Made by a program: the position numbers and the translations under genes | Shown: positions 11,747 through 19,649 of the stretch, piece after piece | Position numbering within the stretch: position 1 is the stretch's first letter | How the letters are laid out: every line of letters begins with the position of its first letter | IMG/VR virus record: IMGVR_UViG_3300021138_001323 | Location: 1 to 20,033 of that record | From: a virus | Reading direction: 5' to 3' (one strand) | DNA: 20,033 nucleotides | Notes under the pieces: model-generated | The model's database searches: none | Told to the model about the DNA's origin: nothing | The model's input: the letters and a program-made list of their open reading frames with translations, nothing else

Positions 11747-12214
11747 ATGACAGTTAAGAAACAATATAGCATAGGCGACACAGTTTGGATCTACGGTGTT
11801 AGCAATGGTAAATCTACAGAAGGTAAGGTTGTTCAAACTTTTACCGTTGACCAAGATGGTTGGGATCCAGATACGGTTCATTATGTTATAGCGATTCCTA
11901 CTGAAATCGAATACTTGCTAGAAGTAAGAACATGGGAAACCATTAGCCAAACTAAAGACGGACATGTCGGTAGTTTGCGTGAAGCATTTAATGATCCAGA
12001 TGCTGGCATTAGATTGATGCGAAGGACTGGTGTTGATCTGACTTCCGAGGGTGACTTTGAGCAACATGATGAGGATGATGACATCAGTGCCGACGCTATT
12101 CATGCTGCTCTTGAAAAGTCACAGAAGGATGCTAGCCATCAACCCTTGGTTATCAAAGAAAATAAAGCACGACGCCGCTATCTTAGCCGCAAGAAAAAGC
12201 CAAATGCAAACTGA
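11747..12214 (+). CDS. Unknown protein, 155 aa, with SH3-like N-terminus
   Basis: Residues 5-50 ('YSIGDTVWIYGVSNGKSTEG', then KVVQTFTV) have the GDxVW turn and strand pattern of small SH3-like barrels. The middle (70-120) is acidic, with 'HDEDDDISADAIHAALEKS'. The last 20 residues are basic (RRRYLSRKKK), which could bind nucleic acid. No clear Shine-Dalgarno precedes the ATG. The 3' end overlaps the next gene by 11 bases. Function unknown. Confidence 0.75.
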   Translation: MTVKKQYSIGDTVWIYGVSNGKSTEGKVVQTFTVDQDGWDPDTVHYVIAIPTEIEYLLEVRTWETISQTKDGHVGSLREAFNDPDAGIRLMRRTGVDLTSEGDFEQHDEDDDISADAIHAALEKSQKDASHQPLVIKENKARRRYLSRKKKPNAN

Positions 12215-12524
12215 TTTTAGGCCATTAGAACGTGCTGTAAAGATTTGGATGGACGAGTTGAACACCTCAACGGTTAAGCCAACTTTACATAAAGCCTTTA
12301 ATGGTCATTGGACACTACAACTTGTTGATGTGGAAGATGAATATCCTGTTGCTACCTTTGCTAATATACCCTCTAATAAGTTAGATCGTGCAGTTGAGTG
12401 GACCACTGAGCGTTTAGAGAGTTGGGATAACTGCCGACGTATGGCTTGGGATATGTGGGATTTTAAACATCGAAAAGATGCAGAAAAGTTTATTACCTTA
12501 TTTCATTTATCATGGCATCAGTGA
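12204..12524 (+). CDS. Unknown protein, 106 aa
   Basis: The frame is open further upstream, but the ATG at 12204 (MQTDFRPLERAVKIWMDELN) fits the 11-base overlap style of this run and avoids a long overlap with the previous gene. The protein mixes 'FNGHWTLQLVDVEDEYPVAT' strands with a Trp-rich helix (ESWDNCRRMAWDMWDFKHRK). No family recognised. It overlaps the next gene by 13 bases. Confidence 0.7.
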   Translation: MQTDFRPLERAVKIWMDELNTSTVKPTLHKAFNGHWTLQLVDVEDEYPVATFANIPSNKLDRAVEWTTERLESWDNCRRMAWDMWDFKHRKDAEKFITLFHLSWHQ

Positions 12525-12817
12525 GATTCAAAGTTGAAAACAATGTTGTGAAAGAAATTCATAAGGTTGTTGTATATCGTTTCTATTTGAGCGATGTAGA
12601 GGATCCGGACTTGTATGCCGCGCAACCGATGTGGGATTGGAAACAAAGTGAACAGGGTAAGTTTGTTATGGAACATGCCGTAGGTGAACCCGAATGGCAC
12701 AGACAAATAAGTTACGAAACATTTGGTTATCGATATGCTATAACAGCAGAACTTGAAGCAAAGAAACTAAGTGAATTTTATTTGAGATGGGGCAAAGATG
12801 GAAGTAACAAGAGTTAG
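12512..12817 (+). CDS. Unknown protein, 101 aa
   Basis: Begins MASVRFKVENNVVKEIHKVV followed by 'YRFYLSDVEDPDLYAAQPMW', then 'EWHRQISYETFGYRYAITA' and an amphipathic C-terminal helix. The aromatic and charged pattern suggests a small alpha/beta protein. It overlaps both neighbours (13 and 20 bases), so translation is probably coupled. No motif identifies a function. Confidence 0.75.
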   Translation: MASVRFKVENNVVKEIHKVVVYRFYLSDVEDPDLYAAQPMWDWKQSEQGKFVMEHAVGEPEWHRQISYETFGYRYAITAELEAKKLSEFYLRWGKDGSNKS

Positions 12818-13028
12818 TAGCAAGTGTATTGTTAAACAAGAAAAGACCAGTAAAACAGTAGAAGCAGAAGTTTTATCATTTAATGAAAAACGAAATCTCA
12901 CTGTTGTACTAAACAAATCAGTAAAATTAAATATGTCGTGGAATGGTAGACTCTACGAAGGCCGTATGGCTGGAATTGACTTTACCACAGAAGGGCCAAC
13001 AATAACAACATCAAAGACAGGAAGATAA
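12798..13028 (+). CDS. Small unknown beta-rich protein, 76 aa
   Basis: Alternating Val/Thr/Lys strands (CIVKQEKTSKTVEAEVLSF, then NLTVVLNKSVKLNMSW) suggest a small all-beta fold. 'NGRLYEGRMAGIDFTTEGP' looks like a hairpin turn region. It starts 20 bases inside the preceding gene. AGGAAG near its 3' end serves as the ribosome site of the next gene. Confidence 0.75.
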   Translation: MEVTRVSSKCIVKQEKTSKTVEAEVLSFNEKRNLTVVLNKSVKLNMSWNGRLYEGRMAGIDFTTEGPTITTSKTGR

Positions 13029-13032
13029 AAAA

Positions 13033-13398
13033 ATGAACCCGTTCAAGGATCAATATAAGTTTATGAAGGCTTGCGACCAAAGTGTTGACAAGTTTAATAG
13101 TTCGCAGTATAATATGTATGTAACTTTAATCGACGAAGAACGTGAAGAACTCGAACAGGCAATTAGTAATGGCGATCAAGTTGAACAACTAGATGCACTG
13201 ATCGATATTCTAGTTGTTACCATCGGCGCTATTCATTCAGCAGGATTTGATGCTGAGGGTGCTTGGAAAGAAGTTATGCGATCTAATTTCAGTAAAGTAG
13301 GCGATGATGGAAAGGTCAGGAAAAGAGAGGACGGAAAAGTCCTTAAACCGATCGGTTACTCCCCTCCACAACTTTCAGAATATATTACAAAGAAATAA
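13033..13398 (+). CDS. MazG-like nucleoside triphosphate pyrophosphohydrolase, 121 aa
   Basis: An all-alpha NTP pyrophosphatase. EEREEL at 35-40 and DALIDIL at 54-60 give the ExxE...D..D metal-binding pattern of MazG/HisE-like enzymes. The C-terminal 'DDGKVRKREDGKVLKPIGYSPPQL' is a tail common in phage members. It would hydrolyse (d)NTPs to NMPs and PPi, or possibly alter ppGpp signalling as proposed for other phage MazG proteins. Its stop lies 2 bases from the stop of the convergent GIY-YIG gene. Confidence 0.87.
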   Translation: MNPFKDQYKFMKACDQSVDKFNSSQYNMYVTLIDEEREELEQAISNGDQVEQLDALIDILVVTIGAIHSAGFDAEGAWKEVMRSNFSKVGDDGKVRKREDGKVLKPIGYSPPQLSEYITKK

Positions 13399-13400
13399 TA

Positions 13401-14060
13401 TTATCGAACGGTGTATCTATTTTTATAGATTCCGTTCTTATTATATCTTTTTGCCCAAAATAATGATTTAGTATCTATTCCAAGAGGTTTAAGAATTTCT
13501 GAAGAATTGCGGCAATTAAAAGGTATTTCGATATTATCTTTTATATCTATAAGTATATAAGTTTTAACAAAAGTTTCTCGAGATTCGTTTGCCCTTCTTA
13601 CACCGGCCGCTATTTTAGCACTTACTTCCTCTGGAGTTTTTCTACCATAATTCCAATGTCCTTTCCCCGATCGTGTAATAGACATTTGTTGGCAAATTTC
13701 TTTCGACGGACGAATTCCTGTCCTGCCCTTTGATATATTTGCTTTAACTTCTTCCGAAGGAATCCATCCAACATTTCCATCGCCGCCATCAGTTTTATTT
13801 CGGAGTATACCTGTTCCGTTATCAATGCGACCATACCACCGAATCATTCTACGCTCAATGGCTAAAGAACCAACGTTAGTTAAGTTATGTTCAAGAATAA
13901 CAATATTAGAAAAATCCTTTAAAGGGAAGACGGTCCTGTCTGATTTTGCCCAGGCTCGCTTGCCTTGTCCTTTGCCTATATAATACGGTGTTCCATCTTT
14001 TCGAAGATATGCGTAAACATAGAATCCAGATGGCGGATTTTGGGGTGAATAAATAGTCAT
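13401..14060 (-). CDS. GIY-YIG homing-type endonuclease with NUMOD-like repeats, 219 aa
   Basis: The GIY-YIG core is FYVYAYLR at about 13-20 and PYYIGKG at 25-31, then R35 and catalytic E69 in '[13 protein letters not shown]'. Downstream, '[20 protein letters not shown]' and '[20 protein letters not shown]' resemble NUMOD3 DNA-binding repeats found in Seg-type enzymes of T4. The start at 14060 has AAAGGA upstream; an earlier ATG at 14120 is less likely. It is antisense to all neighbours and sits neatly between a stop and a promoter, as a freestanding homing gene would. AATAAATA upstream on its strand (near 14124-14131) recalls a phage late-promoter box. Confidence 0.9.
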   Translation of the reverse strand: MTIYSPQNPPSGFYVYAYLRKDGTPYYIGKGQGKRAWAKSDRTVFPLKDFSNIVILEHNLTNVGSLAIERRMIRWYGRIDNGTGILRNKTDGGDGNVGWIPSEEVKANISKGRTGIRPSKEICQQMSITRSGKGHWNYGRKTPEEVSAKIAAGVRRANESRETFVKTYILIDIKDNIEIPFNCRNSSEILKPLGIDTKSLFWAKRYNKNGIYKNRYTVR

Positions 14061-14139
14061 GCTGTTAGTTCCTTTACAACTGATAGAGAGGGTGGATACT
14101 GGTAATATCGCGATCCTCACTTTTATTTATTCATTTTTG

Positions 14140-14168
14140 TTGACATTACGGGTTGTTTCCTGTACAAT
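14140..14168 (+). promoter_or_regulatory. Sigma-70 promoter of the oxygenase/amidotransferase gene set
   Basis: TTGACA (14140-14145), 17 bases, TACAAT (14163-14168). The leader is about 19 bases with a weak AAAGAGA ribosome site before ATG 14194. It probably drives four overlapping genes through 16859. Confidence 0.8.
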
Positions 14169-14193
14169 ATATTAAAACTTAAAGAGAAATAAA

Positions 14194-15021
14194 ATGAGAA
14201 GCAATTACTGGTCATGTTCAAAATTTGCAGATTGGGTTCGCGGAACTCCTAAACTCAGTATGGGTACCAGTACGGAATGGGACCAGTGGAACGATCAAGC
14301 CAAACGGTACAATCCCGTTCGTTATTGGATTGCTGAAGATGCGTTAGATGCTATCCAAAATTTTATTCATTATCCTACGGACAAATTAAATGATGTCAGA
14401 TATTACATTAATAATCGTTGGGTCTCTCGTAGTCATCAGCTTACAGCAAATCCTCAAGATATTAAACCTGGACAATGGAAAGACGTTGGAAATCGGTTCC
14501 TTCCTTGTTTGTTTAATGAGCTTGTGGATTTTGTTGAAATAGAACAAGCATGGCATACTTGTATTTGGGATGAAGAAGCTCGTAAAAAATACAACCCACC
14601 ATGGTGGCGCAGTGGATGGTTGCGTTGGCGTACCTGGCGTTGCGCCGAAGCCGGACTTGCTCACTTAGATTGGGCCGCCGGACTCACTAACCGAGATTTT
14701 ATTGAAGAAGGTGAGAAGGAAGAACCTACTCAGCAAGCATTGGCCGCTCGTGAAATCAAAGAGCTGTATCTATGGTGGACTACCACATATCGTAATCGTC
14801 CAGATCCCTATGATGCCAGCGGTTGGACTGCCTATTGCGAACTTAACCGTTTACAAAATGGTGGCCGGTTAAATTGGGATGGCGCAAAAGATTCGCTCGA
14901 GTTGGCTCGAGCAAGTGATTTAGCCCATAATGAACTGCGCAGACTTGAAGCAGAATACGAAGCCGAAGATGAAGCCATGATGATTCGTCTTATCAAAATC
15001 CGTAATTCACTATGGACATAA
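14194..15021 (+). CDS. Trp-rich protein of unknown function, 275 aa
   Basis: Begins MRSNYWSCSKFADWVRGTPK. It is unusually rich in Trp, for example 'WWRSGWLRWRTWRCAEAG' near 147-164 and 'KELYLWWTTTYRNRP' near 190. The C-terminus (245-270) is a charged helix. There is no signal peptide, membrane segment or catalytic signature I recognise. The full-length frame and promoter show a real gene. It overlaps the following 2OG-oxygenase gene by 10 bases, suggesting they work together. Confidence 0.85.
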   Translation: MRSNYWSCSKFADWVRGTPKLSMGTSTEWDQWNDQAKRYNPVRYWIAEDALDAIQNFIHYPTDKLNDVRYYINNRWVSRSHQLTANPQDIKPGQWKDVGNRFLPCLFNELVDFVEIEQAWHTCIWDEEARKKYNPPWWRSGWLRWRTWRCAEAGLAHLDWAAGLTNRDFIEEGEKEEPTQQALAAREIKELYLWWTTTYRNRPDPYDASGWTAYCELNRLQNGGRLNWDGAKDSLELARASDLAHNELRRLEAEYEAEDEAMMIRLIKIRNSLWT

Positions 15022-15815
15022 AATATATTAATGACCAAGACTGGTCGTCTATCAATCAACAATTCCTACAAGGAACGCCATTCAATCACATTGTGATTGA
15101 TAATTTTTTCACTGAGGAAATTGTTCAACAACTTGTAAAAGATTTCCCCTCTTATAATAGTGATATATGGCACACTTATAAGAATGCCATTGAAGATAAG
15201 AAAACCTGCAACAATTGGAATATATTTCCAAAGACAACCTATTCTGTCTTTAATTATCTAGGCGGCAACGATTTCTTGAATGTCATTGGGCAGATTGCAG
15301 GTGTCAATAACCTATATAGTGATCCCGGGTTAAATGGCGGTGGTTGGCATGCTCATACCAAAAATGGAAAACTAAATGTACATTTGGATTACAGCATACA
15401 TCCTAAATTAGGATTAAAGCGTAATTTTAATTTAATTGTATATATGACTCCCGATTGGGACCCTGCTTGGGGCGGTGGTCTAGAGCTGTGGTCTCATAAT
15501 TCCGAAACCAATCAACCCGGAGAACGAGTTGGCGTCGTTGAAAATAAATTCAACAGGGCAGTAATCTTTGATACTACTCAAAATTCATGGCACGGGTTGC
15601 CTGCAGATTTAACCTGTCCCAACGGTGTTGCTCGTCAAAGTCTAGCAGTATACTATTTGACACCATCTGATCTTACAACAGACCCTAGAGGCAAGGCATT
15701 GTTTGCACCTTACCAGGATCAAGCAAACGATCCAGATGTGTTGACACTGATTGCAAAGCGTAGTAATATAGCAACAGCATCTGAGGTATATGGTAATGGT
15801 GGCAAAAAGTCCTGA
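15012..15815 (+). CDS. 2-oxoglutarate/Fe(II)-dependent oxygenase, 267 aa
   Basis: A prolyl-hydroxylase-superfamily fold. HLD at 124-126 is the HxD iron motif, H194 ('SWHGLPAD') is the distal His, and R208 ('RQSLAVYYLTP') binds 2-oxoglutarate. 'WGGGLELWSHN' between them is typical of this family. The N-terminal 'FNHIVIDNFFTEEIVQQLV' is the usual entry segment. It has little resemblance to the oxygenase at 2199. The substrate is unknown. The start overlaps the preceding gene (10 bases) and its end overlaps the next (26 bases). Confidence 0.87.
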   Translation: MDIKYINDQDWSSINQQFLQGTPFNHIVIDNFFTEEIVQQLVKDFPSYNSDIWHTYKNAIEDKKTCNNWNIFPKTTYSVFNYLGGNDFLNVIGQIAGVNNLYSDPGLNGGGWHAHTKNGKLNVHLDYSIHPKLGLKRNFNLIVYMTPDWDPAWGGGLELWSHNSETNQPGERVGVVENKFNRAVIFDTTQNSWHGLPADLTCPNGVARQSLAVYYLTPSDLTTDPRGKALFAPYQDQANDPDVLTLIAKRSNIATASEVYGNGGKKS

Positions 15816-16305
15816 TCGTAATACTTTCCAAATGGAAAGTCATATTAAACGTCGTGCCGAAGAAGGTCTAGAACCTATGGAAGAATATATTGAGATGTTC
15901 AAAACTTGGCGAGAACAGGATGAAGAAAATCTTAAAAATCCCGAGTGGCAAAAAGACAACCTAGAGTACGATCTTCGTAGTACCAAATGGATCTGTGATA
16001 AGGTCAAGGCTAGCGAAATCTATGCTCAAAACCTGTATGCGGCCATGTGTAATATGCAGTTCCAAAAATTGGATGTTATGCCTATATTGAAGAATCAGCG
16101 TTGGTCGTGCTCTTGGCGTAGTGCCGGCGGCATTGTTGCTGACATGTTGGAAAAGGGCGATTACATTGATTGGTACTGTTCGGGTATAATGCACGACGAA
16201 GAAGGAATAAGTACAGGACACGTTCCAGAAGGACATGTTACTGATGAGATCAAAGAAGACCTAAAGAAATTAGGTTGGATACCTGTTGAATGGGAAGACG
16301 ATTGA
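15790..16305 (+). CDS. Unknown protein, 171 aa
   Basis: Start ATG 15790 overlaps the oxygenase gene by 26 bases; ATG 15796 is an alternative. The first 60 residues are highly charged and helical ('ESHIKRRAEEGLEPMEEYIE'). The rest has 'SCSWRSAGGIVADMLEKGDY' and 'GHVPEGHVTDEIKEDLKKLG'. Cys and His are scattered with no clear metal-site spacing. Coupled to the oxygenase and amidotransferase; function unknown. Confidence 0.78.
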   Translation: MVMVAKSPDRNTFQMESHIKRRAEEGLEPMEEYIEMFKTWREQDEENLKNPEWQKDNLEYDLRSTKWICDKVKASEIYAQNLYAAMCNMQFQKLDVMPILKNQRWSCSWRSAGGIVADMLEKGDYIDWYCSGIMHDEEGISTGHVPEGHVTDEIKEDLKKLGWIPVEWEDD

Positions 16306-16859
16306 AAATCGCATTGAGTAAACGCACAATTGAACGACAAGGTAAGATATACGATGCAATTGAAAATGCATGGTATAAGTATCTTGACGAGCATGAACTC
16401 ACCTTTGTGCCAAACCATTTAGATCAAGATTTTGATGCTATTGCCCATTCTGTTGATTGTTATATTATCACCGGCGGAGATAATAGATTAATTCGTCGTA
16501 AGACTGAACGCCGAATGATAATCAGTATGATGAAACTAGGTAAACCCGTTATTGGAATATGCCACGGATGTTTCTTATTAACAAAGTTTCTCGGCGGAAC
16601 TGTTAATAAAAAAGAAGGACACCGAGATGGTGTTGAACATTCGGTAATCTATAATAATACCGAACATATAGTTAATAGTTATCATAGATATTATATTAAT
16701 ACATTACCGAGCAATACTCAAATATTAGCAGTAGATAATGATAATCACTGCGAGGCCTGGATAGATGGTAATCTAGCAGGAGTAGTTTGGCATCCGGAAC
16801 GTATGGAATCAGCATGGGTGCCTCCAGAAATTGGCAAACTATTTGGTAAATCCACTTGA
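16302..16859 (+). CDS. Class I glutamine amidotransferase-like (peptidase C26 type) protein, 185 aa
   Basis: The triad is visible: nucleophile C87 in GICHGCFLL, and H164-P-E166 in VVWHPERM. 'YIITGGDNRL' near 54-63 forms the oxyanion side. The short single-domain form resembles gamma-glutamyl hydrolases (PuuD-like) as well as free amidotransferase subunits, so it may hydrolyse a gamma-glutamyl bond or pass ammonia to a partner. A TTG start at 16302 gives MKIALSKR and a TTGA overlap with the upstream stop. An ATG at 16290 would add four residues. TTG use is supported by the next gene. Its stop overlaps the next promoter. Confidence 0.82.
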   Translation: MKIALSKRTIERQGKIYDAIENAWYKYLDEHELTFVPNHLDQDFDAIAHSVDCYIITGGDNRLIRRKTERRMIISMMKLGKPVIGICHGCFLLTKFLGGTVNKKEGHRDGVEHSVIYNNTEHIVNSYHRYYINTLPSNTQILAVDNDNHCEAWIDGNLAGVVWHPERMESAWVPPEIGKLFGKST

Positions 16860-16884
16860 CTTTGCTCCTGCTCTCCTGTATAAT
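16856..16884 (+). promoter_or_regulatory. Sigma-70 promoter of the 401-aa protein gene
   Basis: TTGACT (16856-16861), 17 bases, TATAAT (16879-16884). The leader is about 26 bases and ends with TAGGAG (16905-16910), 6 bases before the TTG start. Confidence 0.85.
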
Positions 16885-16916
16885 AAGTACATTGTTTAAC
16901 AACATAGGAGCAGAAA

Positions 16917-18122
16917 TTGGCAACAGTAGCAGGGGTTAAAATCAAGCCCAAAGCAAAAAAGATTACTAGTGTTAGCATCCGTGAGAATGCTAAACGCGAC
17001 CACGCTCCAAGTTGGGATGGTGCTGCTGATATGACTCCGGCAGAATACGCTACCCATTTCCGTAATGCTATGAAGTATTACAATTTGGAAACTTCAGCAA
17101 AAGATTTGAAAGTCAAGGTCATTGATTGGATGGCCCGTAATGGCTACGACAAAGATCAAATCCAAGACTTTAAGAAGACCAAAGATTGGCGCTGCCATTT
17201 GACCATGGGTGCTATTGCATCCTGCTTGATCAAAGGCATGCCAGATGTTAAAGAAGGATTTAACAACGGTAAGAGTGCAGTTGCATGGTTGAAAAACGAA
17301 ATTGCCGCTATTTTGGATGCAGGACAGTATGATGTTGAAACAGTCGTAGTAGATAAGACTGTTAAAGTTGCTGTTCCTACTCCAAATATCCAAGATCGTA
17401 TTCGTGAGCAGGCAGTGGCCATGAGCGACGAGATCGATGCTGCCATCGACAGTTGGATTATGGATCCAGAAGCATTTGATCCAAAGTCAATCAAGTTGGT
17501 CAGTTTGTTGCGTGGCAAGGGTGCCAAGGCTGCTCAGGCTCGTTATATCAAATCATTCTTTGCTCGTGGGTTGGCAGAATTGCAGGAATTGTCCAGCGGC
17601 AATGCCGATGAGCAGTTGCGTGAAGGTTATAAGTTTGCTAGTCGCAAGAATGTTAAGAAGTTGATCGAGTTTTACGAAGGTATTGCTTCAGCTTGTGAAC
17701 AGATTGCCGCAGAAGCTAAAGTGCTCAAGAAGCCACGTGCTAAAAAGGCTGTGCCTGCAGACAAGTTGGTTGCCAAATTGAAGTTCTTGGTGCGTGATGA
17801 CAAGTTAGGCATTGTTAGTGTTCCGCCAGCACAGATCATTGGTGCTCAAGGTGTAGTGGTGTTTAACAACAAGACTCGTAAATTGGGCTACTATATTGCT
17901 ACCAATGCAGATGGGCTCGGTGTTAAGGGAACTACTTTGATGAACTTTACCGCAATGAGCGTTCAACGCACTCTGCGTAAGCCATTAGAGCAGTTGAAAG
18001 AGTTCAAGGATCAAAATACACAACGACGTTTTGAAACTTGGTTTGGTAAGATTAAGACCACAGACACATTGTTGAATGGTCGGTTTGGTGAAGATACTGT
18101 TATCCTGAAAGTATACAAATGA
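16917..18122 (+). CDS. Unknown 401-aa protein with a TTG start, likely well expressed
   Basis: The TTG at 16917 is set by TAGGAG with 6-base spacing. The N-terminus is basic (MATVAGVKIKPKAKKITS). Residues 30-130 look helical, with 'WRCHLTMGAIASCLIKGMPD'. A charged helical middle (160-275) contains 'KKPRAKKAVPADKLVAKLKF', and a beta-rich C-terminus holds 'IIGAQGVVVFNNKTRKLGYY'. The basic patches suggest nucleic-acid binding, but no known domain is recognised. Codons are shifted to AAG, TTG and CGT relative to its neighbours, which with the strong promoter suggests high expression. It overlaps the next gene by ATGA. Confidence 0.85.
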   Translation: MATVAGVKIKPKAKKITSVSIRENAKRDHAPSWDGAADMTPAEYATHFRNAMKYYNLETSAKDLKVKVIDWMARNGYDKDQIQDFKKTKDWRCHLTMGAIASCLIKGMPDVKEGFNNGKSAVAWLKNEIAAILDAGQYDVETVVVDKTVKVAVPTPNIQDRIREQAVAMSDEIDAAIDSWIMDPEAFDPKSIKLVSLLRGKGAKAAQARYIKSFFARGLAELQELSSGNADEQLREGYKFASRKNVKKLIEFYEGIASACEQIAAEAKVLKKPRAKKAVPADKLVAKLKFLVRDDKLGIVSVPPAQIIGAQGVVVFNNKTRKLGYYIATNADGLGVKGTTLMNFTAMSVQRTLRKPLEQLKEFKDQNTQRRFETWFGKIKTTDTLLNGRFGEDTVILKVYK

Positions 18123-18304
18123 ATCGTATAGATCCTAGCTTAAATCCTTTGGAAGTAATGCTAGTATGTGAAGATTTGGAAAAGCGGGGCTATACGAGGT
18201 ATAGCCTTGCACCAGGAAACAATTGTATTTGGGCACATCTTCATCAATTTAACCTTTACTATGTTTTCCAAGATAGTAAAATTTTAGATGTACAAACGGA
18301 TTAA
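18119..18304 (+). CDS. Small unknown protein, 61 aa
   Basis: Starts on an ATGA overlap with the 401-aa gene. 'MNRIDPSLNPLEVMLVCEDL' and 'CIWAHLHQFNLYYVFQDSKI' suggest one helix and a beta hairpin. No motif recognised. Coupled translation is likely. Confidence 0.72.
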   Translation: MNRIDPSLNPLEVMLVCEDLEKRGYTRYSLAPGNNCIWAHLHQFNLYYVFQDSKILDVQTD

Positions 18305-18307
18305 TAT

Positions 18308-18523
18308 ATGAGTACGCTCTATTCGATTTTGTTTGCAGTGGCTTTGATTTTTAGTATTACCAAATACTCTAATCAATATGAAACCAACGATGAGGATCAA
18401 AGTCCACCAGTTGCCGAACAGGTCTATATCGTTAATACACGAGAAGACAAAGGCGACAAGTGGGATGATGATCCTCTAGACAAAGATAGAATTGGGCCAG
18501 ATGGAAGTGATAAAAGACGATGA
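18308..18523 (+). CDS. Small membrane-anchored protein, 71 aa
   Basis: Residues 4-18 (LYSILFAVALIFSIT) form a single hydrophobic N-terminal segment, either a membrane anchor or an uncleaved signal. The remainder is strongly acidic and hydrophilic ('TREDKGDKWDDDPLDKDRIG'). No clear Shine-Dalgarno. The stop overlaps the next ATG by four bases. It could place an acidic tail at the inner membrane; function unknown. Confidence 0.72.
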   Translation: MSTLYSILFAVALIFSITKYSNQYETNDEDQSPPVAEQVYIVNTREDKGDKWDDDPLDKDRIGPDGSDKRR

Positions 18524-18717
18524 GAACACTTGACAAGGATCAATGCGGCTGCTATAATTGTTTGAAAGAAGTAAAAGACCACAATGGGTGGCCTATTACC
18601 ATGTCAACTTTTATTGTATGTCCAATATGCGGCAATAAGCGTTGCCCAAAATCAACAGATCATAATTTAGCGTGTACCAACAGCAATGAACCAAATCAAC
18701 CAGGAAGTCGATATTGA
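18520..18717 (+). CDS. Small zinc-ribbon-like protein, 65 aa
   Basis: Cysteines are paired as CGCYNC (residues 9-14) and CPICGNKRC (34-42), with a later H48 and C52, consistent with one or two zinc sites. The stretch 'STFIVCPICGNKRCPKSTDH' with a 'CTNSNEPNQPGS' tail is a pattern I recall from small conserved phage proteins of unknown function. It overlaps both neighbours (4 bases upstream, 32 downstream). Confidence 0.8.
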   Translation: MRTLDKDQCGCYNCLKEVKDHNGWPITMSTFIVCPICGNKRCPKSTDHNLACTNSNEPNQPGSRY

Positions 18718-18856
18718 TACTTATCGTATAGTCCAAGTAAAGTTTCCCGGCTGTATGCTCGATTATTGGTCTATTGTTGATCAAAATAACAGGACTATCT
18801 TTTACCATTGGTCTAGGCGTGAAGTTGAAGCTAAATTGAAAGAATTACAAAAATGA
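18686..18856 (+). CDS. Small unknown protein, 56 aa
   Basis: ATG 18686 lies 32 bases inside the zinc-ribbon gene; the stop overlaps the next ATG (ATGA, 18853-18856). The protein begins MNQINQEVDIDTYRIVQVKF and ends with a charged helix (SRREVEAKLKELQK). It exactly bridges two supported genes, which favours it over the antisense frame here. No function recognised. Confidence 0.7.
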   Translation: MNQINQEVDIDTYRIVQVKFPGCMLDYWSIVDQNNRTIFYHWSRREVEAKLKELQK

Positions 18857-19119
18857 ACAATAATTTAGAAGATTTGATGTATAAGGCAGGATTGACAGCA
18901 CAAGGTTGCTGGGATAGTATGGATCAATATGATCGAGATTCTATTATGAAGTTAACGGAACTTGTTGTAGAAGATTGTATTAAACTGATCAAAGAAAGTG
19001 GGAAGCAGTGTAAGCACACAACTTTTGATAAAAGTATAGTTGACTGCACTCGAAGAAGTGCTGTAAAATTAGTTAAACAACATTTTGGTATTAATGATCA
19101 TAAGGAAACAACATGCTGA
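18853..19119 (+). CDS. Unknown helical protein, 88 aa
   Basis: Helical and charged: 'LEDLMYKAGLTAQGCWDSMD', 'LTELVVEDCIKLIKESG' and 'RRSAVKLVKQHFGI'. Cys and His residues are present without clear metal spacing. It resembles small phage proteins of unknown role. It is coupled upstream by ATGA and overlaps the next gene by 7 bases. Confidence 0.75.
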   Translation: MNNNLEDLMYKAGLTAQGCWDSMDQYDRDSIMKLTELVVEDCIKLIKESGKQCKHTTFDKSIVDCTRRSAVKLVKQHFGINDHKETTC

Positions 19120-19649
19120 GTCTTAAAACATTTATGGAATTGGTAGATTATAAGATCACCGAAGGCAACGACTATTATGCCTTTAGTCCCGATGCCTATA
19201 GCCTAAACTCTTGGAGCGGGACTCAAGATGGTTATAGTTTTGACATTGTGTTTGATACCAAGACACAAGTCGTTTACCAAGTCGAAGCCTGCGATTATCA
19301 ACGCAATCGTGCTTATCGTTTAGTTCATCCTTCATATAAGGATCAAGTCCAAGCAGGTGAAAAGGCTTGGGATGGTACAAAATGGATTGACTTGGATGTG
19401 GATACAGACTTTATGGAAAAGGCCCGTGCCATCAAGGATGGTAAGGACTATGATACTCGTGTCCAAATGGAGTTAGATATTCCGGAAGAGGACTTGCTGT
19501 TGTATATGAAAGAAGCGCACAAGCGTGATATGACTTTCAATGCGTTTATTGAAGAAGCACTTCGAACCATGATGGAAGAGTTTGAACGTGATCCCGAAGG
19601 CATGAAGGCTAGGGCAGAAGTAATGTTTGATTCACCTAATGGAGCATAA
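19113..19649 (+). CDS. Unknown protein, 178 aa, with ribbon-helix-helix-like C-terminus
   Basis: Residues 1-90 look like a beta-rich domain ('YSFDIVFDTKTQVVYQVEAC'). Residues 117-157 run 'VQMELDIPEEDLLLYMKEAH', then 'RDMTFNAFIEEALRTMMEEF': a short strand, a helix, a turn and a second helix, the pattern of Arc/MetJ-type ribbon-helix-helix DNA-binding domains. If so it may be a DNA-binding regulator, though RHH domains are usually N-terminal. The call is by pattern only. Confidence 0.72.
   Translation: MLSLKTFMELVDYKITEGNDYYAFSPDAYSLNSWSGTQDGYSFDIVFDTKTQVVYQVEACDYQRNRAYRLVHPSYKDQVQAGEKAWDGTKWIDLDVDTDFMEKARAIKDGKDYDTRVQMELDIPEEDLLLYMKEAHKRDMTFNAFIEEALRTMMEEFERDPEGMKARAEVMFDSPNGA

Noticed and set aside
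17156-17527. Minus-strand 123-aa frame inside the 401-aa gene
   Set aside because: Explained by codon bias of the plus-strand gene; no promoter or ribosome site.
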